DNA of 64,000 nucleotides from Hyphomicrobiales bacterium (GTDB taxonomy: Bacteria; Pseudomonadota; Alphaproteobacteria; Rhizobiales; Rhizobiaceae). Under the pieces are notes generated by a model. It worked only from the letters and a program-made list of their open reading frames with translations. It searched no databases and was not told the DNA's origin. The position numbers and the translations under genes were made by a program. Shown in pieces: positions 19,483 to 28,414 of the stretch. How positions within the stretch are numbered: the first letter of the stretch is position 1; each line of letters opens with the position of its first letter. The stretch covers positions 124,358 through 188,357 of the forward strand of contig UCMW01000005.1 in assembly GCA_900473745.1 (NCBI GenBank). Direction: 5' to 3'.

Positions 19483-22025
19483 CATCCTTCGGTACACGCT
19501 TCTCCGTTGCCTTCCGCATTGCGCTGCGCGAATTGCGCGGCGGGCTGAAGGGCTTCTACATCTTCCTTGCCTGCATCGCGCTCGGTACGGGCGCGATTGC
19601 TGCGGTCAACTCCGTTTCGACGGCCATCACCGATGCCATATCCTCGGAAGGGCGCACGCTGCTGGCCGGCGATGTCCGGTTCGAACTCGACAACCGTGAG
19701 GCGACACCAGAAGAACGGGCCTTCCTGGAGCGCTTCGGCGAGGTCTCCGTGACCACCAACCTCCGCTCGATGGCACGCCTGGCCGATGGTTCCGACCAGT
19801 CACTGGTGGAGATAAAGGCGGTCGATGAAGCCTATCCCCTCTACGGCCGTCTCGTAGCAGAACCCGATCAGCCGCTCGCAGAACTGCTGGCTTCCAACGG
19901 CGGAGCCTATGGGGCAGTCGTCGCCCCGCTCCTTCTCGACCGCATGAATATCAAGGTCGGTGACGAATTGCTGGTCGGCAATGCCCGCTTTCGGATCAAT
20001 GGGACCATTGTAACGGAGCCCGACTCGATCTCCGATGGCTTCGGCTTCGCACCGCGCTTCCTGACAAGCCGAGAGGGGCTGCTTTCGAGCGGTCTCGTAG
20101 CGACCGGCAGCCTCATCGAACACGCTTACAAGATCCGCTACGCGACGCCTGCGCCCACAGCTGAGACAATCCGCGCACAGGCCCAGGCGGAGTTTCCGAC
20201 GTCCGGCTGGTCCATTCGCGGCAGCGACCGTGCAGCCCCTGCCCTCACAGAGAACGTCGAACGCTTTTCACAATTCCTGACGCTCGTCGGCCTCACGGCA
20301 CTCGTGGTCGGCGGCGTGGGTGTCGCCAATGCGGTCCGCGCCTTTCTCGATTCCAAGCGGACGGTGATCGCGACGCTTAAATGTGTCGGCGCGCCAGCCT
20401 CCGTCGTGGTGATGGTCTACCTGATCCAGATCACGCTGGTCGCATCGATCGGCATCCTGGCCGGTCTCGCACTCGGCGTGATCGCACCGCCGATCGTGGC
20501 AAACTATCTTTCGGGTATCTTGCCGATCTCGGCCGAGGCGACGATTTATCCCCGGGCCCTGCTTCTCGCCGCCGTATTCGGCATGCTGGTCACCTTTGCC
20601 TTTGCCATCCTGCCGCTCGGACATGCGAGGAAAGTTCCGGCCACAGCGCTCTTCCGGGAACAGGGCTTCGAAGCGGCCGGATTGCCGTCCTGGCCTTATC
20701 TTCTCGCCATGGCCCTCGCCCTCGGCGCGCTGGCAGCGCTGGCCATATTCACATCGGAACAGCAGCGGATCGCGACGATATTCCTGGCAGCCATGGCGGC
20801 CGGCTTCGTACTGCTCCGGGTGGTCGCCATGGGGATCGCCTGGCTTGCCAAGCGCAGTCCGCGCATTCATTCGGCTGCGCTCAGGCTTGCAGTGGGCAAT
20901 ATTCATCGTCCTGGTGCACTGACGCCCGCGGTCACCTTGTCGCTGGGGCTCGGCCTCAGCCTGCTCGTGGCACTGGCGCTGATCGACGGAAACCTGCGGC
21001 GTGAACTGACCGGAAACCTGCCGGAACGGGCTCCGAACTTCTTCTTCGTCGACATTCAAAGCGCCGAGATCGACGGCTTCCGCACCCTCGTTGAAGGCAT
21101 GGCGCCGGCGGGCAAGCTGATCGAAGTGCCGATGTTGCGTGGACGCATTGTCGAACTGAACGGCACTGATGTCGCCAAGGTCGAGGTACCGCCGGAGGGA
21201 CGCTGGGTGCTGCGCGGCGACCGGGGGCTGACTTATGCGCGCAACGTCCCGGAAAACAGTACGGTGACCGAGGGCGAGTGGTGGGCGGATGGCTACACCG
21301 GCGAACCGCTCGTGTCCTTCGCCGAGCAGGAAGGCCGCGAACTGGGCCTGAAGATCGGCGATACCGTCACGATCAACGTACTCGGCCGCAACATCACGGC
21401 CAAGATCGCCAATTTCCGCACCGTCGAATGGGAAAGCCTGTCGATGAACTTCGTCATGGTCTTCTCGCCCAACACCTTTGCCGGAGCGCCCCATGCCTGG
21501 CTCGCAACCCTGATCGACCAGGATGCGACGGCGGCCCAGGAAGCCTCGATCCTGCGCTCGGTCACCCAGCAATTCCCGACGATCACGACAGTCCGCGTCA
21601 AGGATGCGCTCGACATCGTCGATCGCCTCGTCGGGCAGCTGGCCACCGCCATCCGCGCGGCGGCGGCCATCGCGCTCATCGCCTCCGTGCTTGTCCTCTC
21701 CGGCGCGCTTGCGGCCGGCAACCGAGCCCGCACGCATGATGCCGTCATCTTGAAGACCCTCGGGGCGACGCGAGCAATGCTGATCCGGGCCTTCACCTAT
21801 GAATACATGCTGCTCGGTGCGGCAACGGCAGTCTTCGCCCTGATCGCCGGCGGTGGCATTGCCTGGTTCGTGCTGACCCAGATCATGAACCTTCCGTCTA
21901 ACTTCCTGCCGGACGTCGCCCTGATGACGCTCGTCATCGCATTGGTCGTGACGATCGGCATTGGTCTCGCCGGGACTTGGCGCATTCTGGGTCAGAAAGC
22001 AGCGCCCGTCCTGCGGGAGCTCTGA
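19479..22025 (+). CDS. FtsX-like ABC transporter permease, YbbP type
   Basis: An 848-residue permease with two FtsX modules. A hydrophobic segment follows the N terminus, then a large extracytoplasmic domain (about residues 45-255). A first three-helix core lies near 260-390, more helices at 400-460, a second periplasmic region at 500-700, and a final core at 715-840. This doubled layout is that of YbbP/LolE-like permeases. The substrate is not known; the YbbAP complex with TesA has been proposed to act on lipids or other hydrophobic compounds. Translationally coupled to the ATPase. Confidence 0.92.
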   Translation: MTSFGTRFSVAFRIALRELRGGLKGFYIFLACIALGTGAIAAVNSVSTAITDAISSEGRTLLAGDVRFELDNREATPEERAFLERFGEVSVTTNLRSMARLADGSDQSLVEIKAVDEAYPLYGRLVAEPDQPLAELLASNGGAYGAVVAPLLLDRMNIKVGDELLVGNARFRINGTIVTEPDSISDGFGFAPRFLTSREGLLSSGLVATGSLIEHAYKIRYATPAPTAETIRAQAQAEFPTSGWSIRGSDRAAPALTENVERFSQFLTLVGLTALVVGGVGVANAVRAFLDSKRTVIATLKCVGAPASVVVMVYLIQITLVASIGILAGLALGVIAPPIVANYLSGILPISAEATIYPRALLLAAVFGMLVTFAFAILPLGHARKVPATALFREQGFEAAGLPSWPYLLAMALALGALAALAIFTSEQQRIATIFLAAMAAGFVLLRVVAMGIAWLAKRSPRIHSAALRLAVGNIHRPGALTPAVTLSLGLGLSLLVALALIDGNLRRELTGNLPERAPNFFFVDIQSAEIDGFRTLVEGMAPAGKLIEVPMLRGRIVELNGTDVAKVEVPPEGRWVLRGDRGLTYARNVPENSTVTEGEWWADGYTGEPLVSFAEQEGRELGLKIGDTVTINVLGRNITAKIANFRTVEWESLSMNFVMVFSPNTFAGAPHAWLATLIDQDATAAQEASILRSVTQQFPTITTVRVKDALDIVDRLVGQLATAIRAAAAIALIASVLVLSGALAAGNRARTHDAVILKTLGATRAMLIRAFTYEYMLLGAATAVFALIAGGGIAWFVLTQIMNLPSNFLPDVALMTLVIALVVTIGIGLAGTWRILGQKAAPVLREL

Positions 22026-22202
22026 CGGACAGGGGCGGGCGCCAGTGCCGTCCGCCCAGCATTACGGCAATTTAAGCTTGCGGCCCTTGTCGATGTCACG
22101 GGAACCCCTCATATTGACGCCACGCATGCTGGGCTTCGCAGCGGTGCGGGGGTCTTTTTCAAGGCTCTACCGTCCAACATCGAAGCTTTGAGAGAGGAAA
22201 AC

Positions 22203-22940
22203 ATGTCCGAACTTCGCAACTATCAGAGCCGCACGGGTCAGACCCAGTCGGCCACGATGATCGACGAAGGTCTGCGCGCCTATATGCTGAAGGTCTACAA
22301 CCTGATGGCACTGGGCCTCGCCATCACCGGTATCGCAGCCTTCGCCACCTTTCAGATGGCCGTCTCGAATGGCGAGCTGACAGCCTTCGGCCAGGCAATC
22401 TTCCTGAGCCCGCTAAAGTGGGTTGTCATCCTGGCGCCGGTCGCCATGGTGTTCTTCCTGAGCTTCCGCATCCACAAGATGAGCGTCGCAGCCGCGCAAA
22501 CGACCTTCTGGGTCTATGCCGCGATGATGGGACTGTCGCTGTCGTCGATCTTTTTGATCTACACGGGCGCAAGCATCGTGCAGACCTTCTTCGTGACCGC
22601 CGCCTCGTTCGGTGCCCTGTCGCTTTACGGCTACACCACCAAGCGTGATCTGTCGGCCATGGGCTCGTTCCTAATGATGGGTCTCTTCGGCTTGATCATC
22701 GCTTCGCTGGTCAACCTGTTCATGGCCTCCTCGGCGCTCGACTTCGCAATCTCGGTGATCGGCGTCCTGATCTTCGCCGGCCTTACCGCCTACGACACAC
22801 AGTCGATCAAGGAGTCCTACCACGAGAGCCACTCCAGCGAGATGGCCGGCCGCAACGCCATCATGGGCGCGCTGCGCCTCTATCTCGACTTCATCAACCT
22901 CTTCCTGTTCCTGCTGCGTTTCCTTGGAAACCGCGAGTAG
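22203..22940 (+). CDS. Bax inhibitor-1 / YccA family membrane protein
   Basis: A 245-residue protein with seven hydrophobic segments. Family marks include YMLKVYNLMALGLAITGIAAF near the start and GLTAYDTQSIKESY near the end, the latter holding the aspartate of the calcium-leak pore described in BsYetJ. Bacterial members modulate FtsH or ion flux. GAGAGAGGAAA precedes the ATG at 22203. It is a single gene followed by a strong terminator. Confidence 0.93.
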   Translation: MSELRNYQSRTGQTQSATMIDEGLRAYMLKVYNLMALGLAITGIAAFATFQMAVSNGELTAFGQAIFLSPLKWVVILAPVAMVFFLSFRIHKMSVAAAQTTFWVYAAMMGLSLSSIFLIYTGASIVQTFFVTAASFGALSLYGYTTKRDLSAMGSFLMMGLFGLIIASLVNLFMASSALDFAISVIGVLIFAGLTAYDTQSIKESYHESHSSEMAGRNAIMGALRLYLDFINLFLFLLRFLGNRE

Positions 22941-22962
22941 TCGACAGGACAAGGCTTCTGGG

Positions 22963-22989
22963 AAACCCCGCTTCGGCGGGGTTTTTCTT
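22963..22989 (+). terminator. Intrinsic terminator after the BI-1 gene
   Basis: AAACCCCGC and GCGGGGTTT pair around a TTCG tetraloop region and are followed by TTTTTCTTT on the plus strand. It begins 23 bases after the stop codon. Confidence 0.9.
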
Positions 22990-23026
22990 TGACCGCTCCA
23001 CGGCCCAGGTCTGCAGCAAACACAAA

Positions 23027-23054
23027 AAAACCTCCGGCTTGCCGGAGGTTTTTT
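23027..23054. terminator. Bidirectional terminator between the BI-1 gene and carD
   Basis: A 12-base stem of AAAACCTCCGGC with its complement and a tiny TT loop, with A-runs and T-runs on both sides, so it can act on either strand. It lies 28 bases beyond the carD stop and backs up the terminator at 22963. Confidence 0.88.
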
Positions 23055-23081
23055 CATGACCACGCAACGGTAGAAAGCAGC

Positions 23082-23654
23082 TTACGCGGCTTCTTCCTGG
23101 GTATCGTCTTCTTCGATCGTCTTGCCGCGCTTGGGACCCTTGGCGAGGTTGACCTCGACAAGGCGAACGGCTTCCGTCTCGGACATCTTGTTCACGGCAG
23201 CGATTTCACGAGCCATGCGGTCGAGCGCGGCTTCGTAGAGCTGACGCTCCGAATAGGACTGCTCGGGCTGGTTCTCGGCGCGATAGAGGTCGCGAACGAC
23301 TTCTGCGATCGAGATCAGGTCACCGGAATTGATCTTGGCATCATATTCCTGGGCACGGCGCGACCACATGGTCCGCTTCACGCGAGCCTTGCCCTGCACG
23401 ACCTTGAGCGCGCGTTCGACGAAATCGGTCTCTGACAGCTTGCGCATCCCGATGCTCACGGCCTTGGCGACCGGAACCTTCAGGCGCATCTTGTCCTTCT
23501 CGAAATCGATCACGAAAAGCTCGAGTTTCATGCCGGCGACTTCTTGCTCATCGATGGCGGTGATGGTACCCACGCCATGAGCGGGGTATACGATCGACTC
23601 ACCGGTCTTGAAGCCGTGGCGCGCCGAGGAATTCTTCTTCTGCTGGGTCGTCAT
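23082..23654 (-). CDS. carD: CarD family transcriptional regulator
   Basis: A 190-residue protein. The N-terminal CarD/TRCF RNA-polymerase-interaction domain is seen in FKTGESIVYPAHGVGTITAIDEQEVAG, and the C-terminal helical domain contains MWSRRAQEYDAKINSGDLISIAEVVRDLYR. CarD/CdnL binds RNA polymerase beta and stabilises open complexes, often at rRNA promoters. The start MTTQQKKN is chosen: the open frame continues 57 codons upstream but without family character. It lies last in a minus-strand run after fdxA, separated by 381 bases, so it probably has its own promoter. Confidence 0.95.
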   Translation of the reverse strand: MTTQQKKNSSARHGFKTGESIVYPAHGVGTITAIDEQEVAGMKLELFVIDFEKDKMRLKVPVAKAVSIGMRKLSETDFVERALKVVQGKARVKRTMWSRRAQEYDAKINSGDLISIAEVVRDLYRAENQPEQSYSERQLYEAALDRMAREIAAVNKMSETEAVRLVEVNLAKGPKRGKTIEEDDTQEEAA

Positions 23655-23942
23655 TCTATTCAAATACTCCCTGTTTTGCTCCCGGCGAGATGCCGGCGCC
23701 GGGTCGGTCAGGCCCGGATGAGACGACAAGACTGCGAAACTTGTCATCCTGGTCCGTTCCGCCACGCAGTTAAACATCACCTGGTCGCGACAGAGACACG
23801 ACACGAGCGGTGTCGCCGATGTCACAGAAATCGCGCGTTGATGAAGTTGCTTTCGTGATGGTTCAGGGCATAGCTATGCCGCAAAGTGGAACAGTTCCAA
23901 GAGGCTATCACAAAAAGACGAGGAAATCAATATTTTAGTGCA

Positions 23943-23964
23943 GTGCGCCACAATCGTGACGCAC
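23943..23964. repeat. Near-palindrome upstream of carD
   Basis: GTGCGCCAC and GTGACGCAC are inverted copies with one mismatch and an AATC spacer. It is about 290 bases upstream of the carD start and downstream of fdxA. It may be a protein-binding site or an RNA hairpin; neither is shown. Confidence 0.5.
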
Positions 23965-23970
23965 CTAATG

Positions 23971-23999
23971 AAAAATCCGGCGCCAAGTGATGGATTTTT
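23971..23999 (-). terminator. Terminator candidate after fdxA
   Basis: AAAAATCC and GGATTTTT form an eight-base stem with a 13-base loop. On the minus strand the stem ends in a run of five T. It begins about 37 bases after the fdxA stop. The loop is long, so it may be of moderate strength. Confidence 0.55.
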
Positions 24000-24035
24000 G
24001 GGCGGGAATCAGCGCCCTGAAGCGAAGATTGGCGA

Positions 24036-24374
24036 TCAGTCGCCGGAACCCGGCTTTTCTGAAAAGAACTGATCGAATTTGCCGTCGACGCCGTCCATCT
24101 CCTTGGCCTCCGGCATCGGATCCTTCTTCACCGTGATGTTTGGCCAGATCTTTGCATAATCAGCATTGATTTTCAGCCACTTGTCGAGACCCGGCTCGGT
24201 ATCTGGCTTGATTGCTTCCGCAGGACATTCCGGCTCGCACACGCCGCAGTCGATGCATTCATCCGGATGGATGACGAGGAAGTTTTCGCCCTCATAGAAG
24301 CAATCGACGGGGCAGACCTCGACACAATCGGTATATTTGCAGCGAATGCAGTTGTCAGTGACGATATAGGTCAT
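24036..24374 (-). CDS. fdxA: Seven-iron ferredoxin FdxA
   Basis: A 112-residue ferredoxin with one [3Fe-4S] and one [4Fe-4S] cluster by family. Cysteines lie at 9, 12, 17, 21 and 25 in the first half and at 40, 43, 46 and 50 in the second ([13 protein letters not shown]). The C-terminal extension (about residues 60-112) is normal for the FdxA group. It transfers electrons; the partner is unknown. The start MTYIVTDNC is clear; an upstream in-frame start adds 16 residues not seen in the family. It lies 192 bases downstream of the S4 gene. Confidence 0.95.
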   Translation of the reverse strand: MTYIVTDNCIRCKYTDCVEVCPVDCFYEGENFLVIHPDECIDCGVCEPECPAEAIKPDTEPGLDKWLKINADYAKIWPNITVKKDPMPEAKEMDGVDGKFDQFFSEKPGSGD

Positions 24375-24566
24375 GCGGCACTCCAGGATGGCGTTCTCGA
24401 ACGGCAGGTGACGAACGAGCACTGGCTATTCCGTCAGGGCTGACGCCCCTCTCGGAAGGCTCGCGCCCCGCCGGAAAAATTCTGTCGGACGGCATGTGAG
24501 CTAAAGCGTAATCCCTGCCAAGGCAAGGATAAACACCCTCAATTCTGGCGCCTTTGTAGAAATTTT

Positions 24567-24977
24567 CTAATCCGCCGACCAATCCGGCTCGCCACGCAGA
24601 TCATCGAGCGCGCGGCGCTCCTTCTTCGTGGGCCGTCCGGCTCCAGGCGCCCGAACACCGGGCTCGGATGGACTGAAGGGCTTCTTCTCTGCAGGAGGCG
24701 TGAGATCCTCGTAGAGAAGCTTTGCTTCCTCATAAGGACCTCGCCTCTCGCCAGGCAGTTTGACGACGAGAACGAGATCGCGCTCAGGCATGGATATCTC
24801 CAGCTTGTCACCAGGCTTGACCTGATAGCTCACCTGGCGAACCTTCTGCCCGTTGACACTGACATGGCCGGCCGCCACGCGCTCTTGCGCGAGGCTGCGT
24901 GATTTTGCCACACGGGCGAAGAACAGCCACTTGTCGATGCGCTGGCGCGAACCGCTTGGTGACTGCCTCTCGTCCAT
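24567..24977 (-). CDS. S4-domain RNA-binding protein (Hsp15-like)
   Basis: A 136-residue basic protein. The S4 domain fills residues about 12-70: QRIDKWLFFARVAKSRSLAQERV, then GHVSVNGQKVR and VKPGDKLEI. Hsp15 (HslR) rescues stalled 50S subunits that carry peptidyl-tRNA. The C-terminal third is Pro/Lys/Glu-rich and probably disordered. Its start codon shares one base with the helicase stop (TAATG), so it is translationally coupled to the helicase. Confidence 0.9.
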   Translation of the reverse strand: MDERQSPSGSRQRIDKWLFFARVAKSRSLAQERVAAGHVSVNGQKVRQVSYQVKPGDKLEISMPERDLVLVVKLPGERRGPYEEAKLLYEDLTPPAEKKPFSPSEPGVRAPGAGRPTKKERRALDDLRGEPDWSAD

Positions 24978-27900
24978 TATTTCTTCAGCTGCTCCTTGAG
25001 AGCCGCGAGCTTGGCGAACGGCGAATCCGGATCGATCGGCTTTTCCTTACGAGGCGGCTTTGCCTCGAAGCGTGCCGGCTGCGACTTGGTGTTGTCGCGT
25101 TCCGGCCGAGGACCGCGGTCCTTGCGGTCACCACGATCCTGCCGATCACCCTTACCGGCAAACTTGCCACGATTGTCGTCTCGACGCTCACCGCGATTGT
25201 CGGAACGGCGATCGTCGCGACGACCTTCACCGCGCTTCTCGCCAGCAGCCTCGCCGCCTTCGCGTGGAGCCGGGTTGCGCTGGCCCTGCGGACGGCGATC
25301 ACCCGCGGGACGGCCGGTGCTGCCACGCTGGTTGTCGCTGCGACCACCCGGACGCCAGAGAAGAACGGGCTTCGGCTCGACCGGCTCGGCCGGCTCGGCC
25401 GACTGCTCTTCAGTAGCGGCAGGCTCGGCCCCTTCAGCGGCAACCGCTGCAGCAGGCTCTCCAGTCCCAGCAGCAGGTGCCTCGCCTTCCGCAGATGTCT
25501 CGGCGGATTGATCCGCATCATCGACGGCGTCGTCGCTCTTTTCGGCAACCGCCGGAGCCTCAGCCGCTGCAGAACCAGTCTGCGCAGCGAGGAAGGCAGC
25601 AGCCTCTTCAGCAGAGACGCTGTCGGCGCGATAGCCGAGACCCTTCAGGATCTCTTCCATGTCGTCAGGCGTTGCACCCAGAATGGAAAGCATGGCCGTC
25701 GTCGTCGTGAAGCGACGGCCGTCATAGGCACCGTCAGGACGTGCCGGCGAACCCGGCTTCCACTGCAAGAGCGGACGGATCAGATCGGCGAGACGCTCGA
25801 GGATATCGATGCGAACTGCGCGCTTGCCGAGGAAGCGGAAGCCGGCGAGCTTGTAGAACATGCGCTCGAAGCTCGGATCGGTGACGACAGACGTGCGGCC
25901 AGCGGCCAGCACTGGAATGAGGTCACCATAACCCGCCTTGTCGAGACCGTCGTTCTTCAATGCCCAGAGCAGCGTGATCAGCTCGGCCGGAGCTGGCTTC
26001 AACAGAGCCGGCATGAAGATGTGATAGGCGCCGAAGCGTACGCCATAGCGGCGCATAGAGGCGCGACCATCCTGGTCCAGCGTCTTGACGTCATCGGCCA
26101 CGTCGCGACGGAAGAGCACGCCGAGATTTTCCACGAGCTGAAAGGCGAGGCCTTTGGCCAGGCCTTGCAGGTCTTCTGCGCGCGACAGGTCATCAAGCGG
26201 CTTCAGCACAGTAGAAATATGGTGATTGACGAAGCGCTCGATGCGGGCAGCGACGTGGTCGCGCGCAATGCCGGTCAGCTGTTCGTCGGCCAGCAGGATC
26301 ACACGCGGATGCAGGATGTGGTCCGTGCCGATGAGGCGCGCCACCGGATCGCCCAGCCAACGCACGAGACCGTCGGACCCGATGGCGAGATCGTTGTTGC
26401 CGGACGCATGAAGCCGCGCGGCGCGCGCTTCGAATTCCAGCGCCAGCGCCTTGTAGGCTGCGGCCTGGACAGCCTTGGCATCCGAACCTTCCATGCCGGA
26501 AATCGGCGTGAACCGGAAACCGGAGAGTTGTCCCATGGCATGGCCTTCCACGAAGACATCGCCGTTCACACTGATTTCAGCTTCCAACATTGCATTCTCT
26601 CTCAAGCGCTTCATGAGCACAGATGTCCTGCGATCAACAAAGCGTTTCGTCAACCGTTCATGTAACGCATCGGACAATCGGTCTTCGATTTCCCGCGTCT
26701 TTTCTTGCCAGTGTGTCGGATCGGCAAGCCAGCCGGGCCGGTTCGACACATAGGTCCACGTCCTGATCTGGGCAATTCGCGCCGACAGCGTATCGATCTC
26801 GCCATCTGTCCGATCTGCCCGGCGCACCTGTTCACCGAGGAAATCCTCGTTCACGGTGCCCCGCCTGACCAGATCAAAGTACAGGCTCTGAATCAGATCC
26901 GCATGCTGTGCAGGCGTAATGCGCCGATAGTCGGGCAGCGCGCAGGCCTCCCAGAGTTTTTCGACGCGATCGGGCCGGTCCGTGATGTCGGATATCTCGG
27001 GATAGCGCGACAAATACTCTAGCGCCTGCTGGTCGGTCGCCGGCAGGGCGCGGGTCAGTCCTTCGACGCGAGGCCCCGCATCGAGACTTCGCTGCAGGCC
27101 GGCAATCGACGAAAAATCGAATCTTTCCGTCCGCCACTGCAAAACCTTGACCTGATCGAACTGATGCGTCTCCAGCCGTTCGACCAGTTCATCGTCGAAC
27201 GGATCGACGCGACCCGTCACGCCGAACGTGCCGTCCTTGATGTGGCGGCCCGCACGACCTGCGATCTGTCCGAGTTCGCCCGGATTGAGGTTGCGGAACT
27301 GGTAGCCGTCGAATTTGCGATCCTGGGCGAAGGCGACGTGATCGACATCGAGGTTGAGGCCCATGCCGATCGCGTCGGTCGCGACGAGATATTCGACGTC
27401 GCCTGCCTGATACAGCCCGACCTGCGCATTGCGGGTCCGCGGGCTGAGCGCGCCGAGAACGACGGCCGCACCGCCGCGCTGGCGGCGGATCAGTTCGGCA
27501 ATCGCATAGACTTCGTCGGCGGAGAAGGCGACGATGGCAGTCCGTTGCGGCAGTCGCGTGATCTTCTTCTGGCCGGCGTAGAAGAGCTGGGAGAGGCGCG
27601 GCCGCTCCACGATGGTGATCCCCGGCAACAGCTGGATCAGGATCGACTTCATCGTCGCCGACCCGAGCAGCAGGGTTTCCTCGCGGCCTCTCAGGTGCAG
27701 CAGGCGATCGGTGAAGATGTGGCCACGCTCGAGATCGCCGGCCAGCTGGATTTCATCGATCGCGACGAAAGCAACCTTCGTCTCACGCGGCATGGCCTCG
27801 ACGGTACAGACGGAGAAGCGGGCGTTCGGTGGGCTGATTTTCTCTTCGCCGGTGACCAGCGCGACATTGTGTGCGCCGACGCGCTCGACAACGCGCGTGT

Positions 27901-28039
27901 AGACCTCACGGGCAAGCAGTCTCAGCGGCAAACCGATGATGCCGGACCCGTGCGCGACCATGCGTTCGATCGCAAAATGGGTCTTGCCGGTATTGGTTGG
28001 CCCCAGCACAGCACTTACGCCGCGGCCACTCAGGATCAT
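24977..28039 (-). CDS. Suv3-like superfamily 2 RNA helicase with a long disordered tail
   Basis: A 1020-residue protein. The helicase core is at the N terminus: motif I GPTNTGKT (13-20), motif II DEIQ (as in the mitochondrial Suv3 degradosome helicase), SAT in LLGSATM, and motif VI QIAGRAGRH. A Suv3-like helical region follows to about residue 800. The last 180 or so residues are low-complexity: first Ala/Glu/Pro-rich, then Arg/Asp/Gly-rich with repeated DRxDRG-like units, ending in a short helical piece (FAKLAALKEQLKK). Such tails bind RNA or protein partners. The start MILSGRGVS is set just before motif I; the ORF continues 38 codons upstream without similarity. Confidence 0.92.
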   Translation of the reverse strand: MILSGRGVSAVLGPTNTGKTHFAIERMVAHGSGIIGLPLRLLAREVYTRVVERVGAHNVALVTGEEKISPPNARFSVCTVEAMPRETKVAFVAIDEIQLAGDLERGHIFTDRLLHLRGREETLLLGSATMKSILIQLLPGITIVERPRLSQLFYAGQKKITRLPQRTAIVAFSADEVYAIAELIRRQRGGAAVVLGALSPRTRNAQVGLYQAGDVEYLVATDAIGMGLNLDVDHVAFAQDRKFDGYQFRNLNPGELGQIAGRAGRHIKDGTFGVTGRVDPFDDELVERLETHQFDQVKVLQWRTERFDFSSIAGLQRSLDAGPRVEGLTRALPATDQQALEYLSRYPEISDITDRPDRVEKLWEACALPDYRRITPAQHADLIQSLYFDLVRRGTVNEDFLGEQVRRADRTDGEIDTLSARIAQIRTWTYVSNRPGWLADPTHWQEKTREIEDRLSDALHERLTKRFVDRRTSVLMKRLRENAMLEAEISVNGDVFVEGHAMGQLSGFRFTPISGMEGSDAKAVQAAAYKALALEFEARAARLHASGNNDLAIGSDGLVRWLGDPVARLIGTDHILHPRVILLADEQLTGIARDHVAARIERFVNHHISTVLKPLDDLSRAEDLQGLAKGLAFQLVENLGVLFRRDVADDVKTLDQDGRASMRRYGVRFGAYHIFMPALLKPAPAELITLLWALKNDGLDKAGYGDLIPVLAAGRTSVVTDPSFERMFYKLAGFRFLGKRAVRIDILERLADLIRPLLQWKPGSPARPDGAYDGRRFTTTTAMLSILGATPDDMEEILKGLGYRADSVSAEEAAAFLAAQTGSAAAEAPAVAEKSDDAVDDADQSAETSAEGEAPAAGTGEPAAAVAAEGAEPAATEEQSAEPAEPVEPKPVLLWRPGGRSDNQRGSTGRPAGDRRPQGQRNPAPREGGEAAGEKRGEGRRDDRRSDNRGERRDDNRGKFAGKGDRQDRGDRKDRGPRPERDNTKSQPARFEAKPPRKEKPIDPDSPFAKLAALKEQLKK

Positions 28040-28414
28040 GGGTTGCGTATTCAAAGACCGCTCCGCTTGTCGGGACCGCGCGTCGTCCGCTCTTTGGCGC
28101 CCTTGGCCAACAGATGGAGACGAACGGGGGCAAAGGCAAGCCGCTTGTCGCAATCACCCCAGAAATACGCACAAACCCTTGATCAGAATCAGTTTTTGGA
28201 TTCGGGAACACTCTGGGAACGAATCAGCGACGAATCGACGACTCCTCCGGATTCAGGCTTTGTTCACGGCTACATGTCGATGAGGCATCTTCCTCTACCT
28301 ACCATATACTGAATCGGCCGATCCACTTAATTGACGCCCAAGCGGCCCGAACAGCCATTGGACCGATGGAACATTCGTCGGGCGGCATACGTTGCTTCGG
28401 CCGAGGTACCCGCC
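28040..28414. other. Divergent intergenic region between the helicase and hydrolase genes
   Basis: 375 bases that must hold the promoters of both genes. The clearest element is copy 1 of the 57-bp repeat at 28216-28272. No confident promoter hexamers were picked. Confidence 0.5.
28216..28272. repeat. 57-bp intergenic repeat, copy 1
   Basis: Starts with GGAACGAATCAGCGACGAAT and ends with TTTGTTCACGGCTA. The first 22 bases match copy 2 (29962-30018) at 21 positions and the last 14 at 13; the middle 21 bases match at only 9. Both copies have the same length and orientation. Confidence 0.75.

Larger units (their letters stand above)
23655..24035. other. Intergenic region between fdxA and carD
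   Basis: 381 bases without a supported gene. It holds the likely fdxA terminator (23971-23999), a near-perfect 22-base inverted repeat (23943-23964), and presumably the carD promoter and leader. I could not point to a clear -35/-10 pair. Confidence 0.6.

Noticed and set aside
28205..28240. GGAAC motifs as an EcfG-type general-stress promoter
   Set aside because: GGAAC occurs twice, but no CGTT or suitable -10 element follows at the required spacing.
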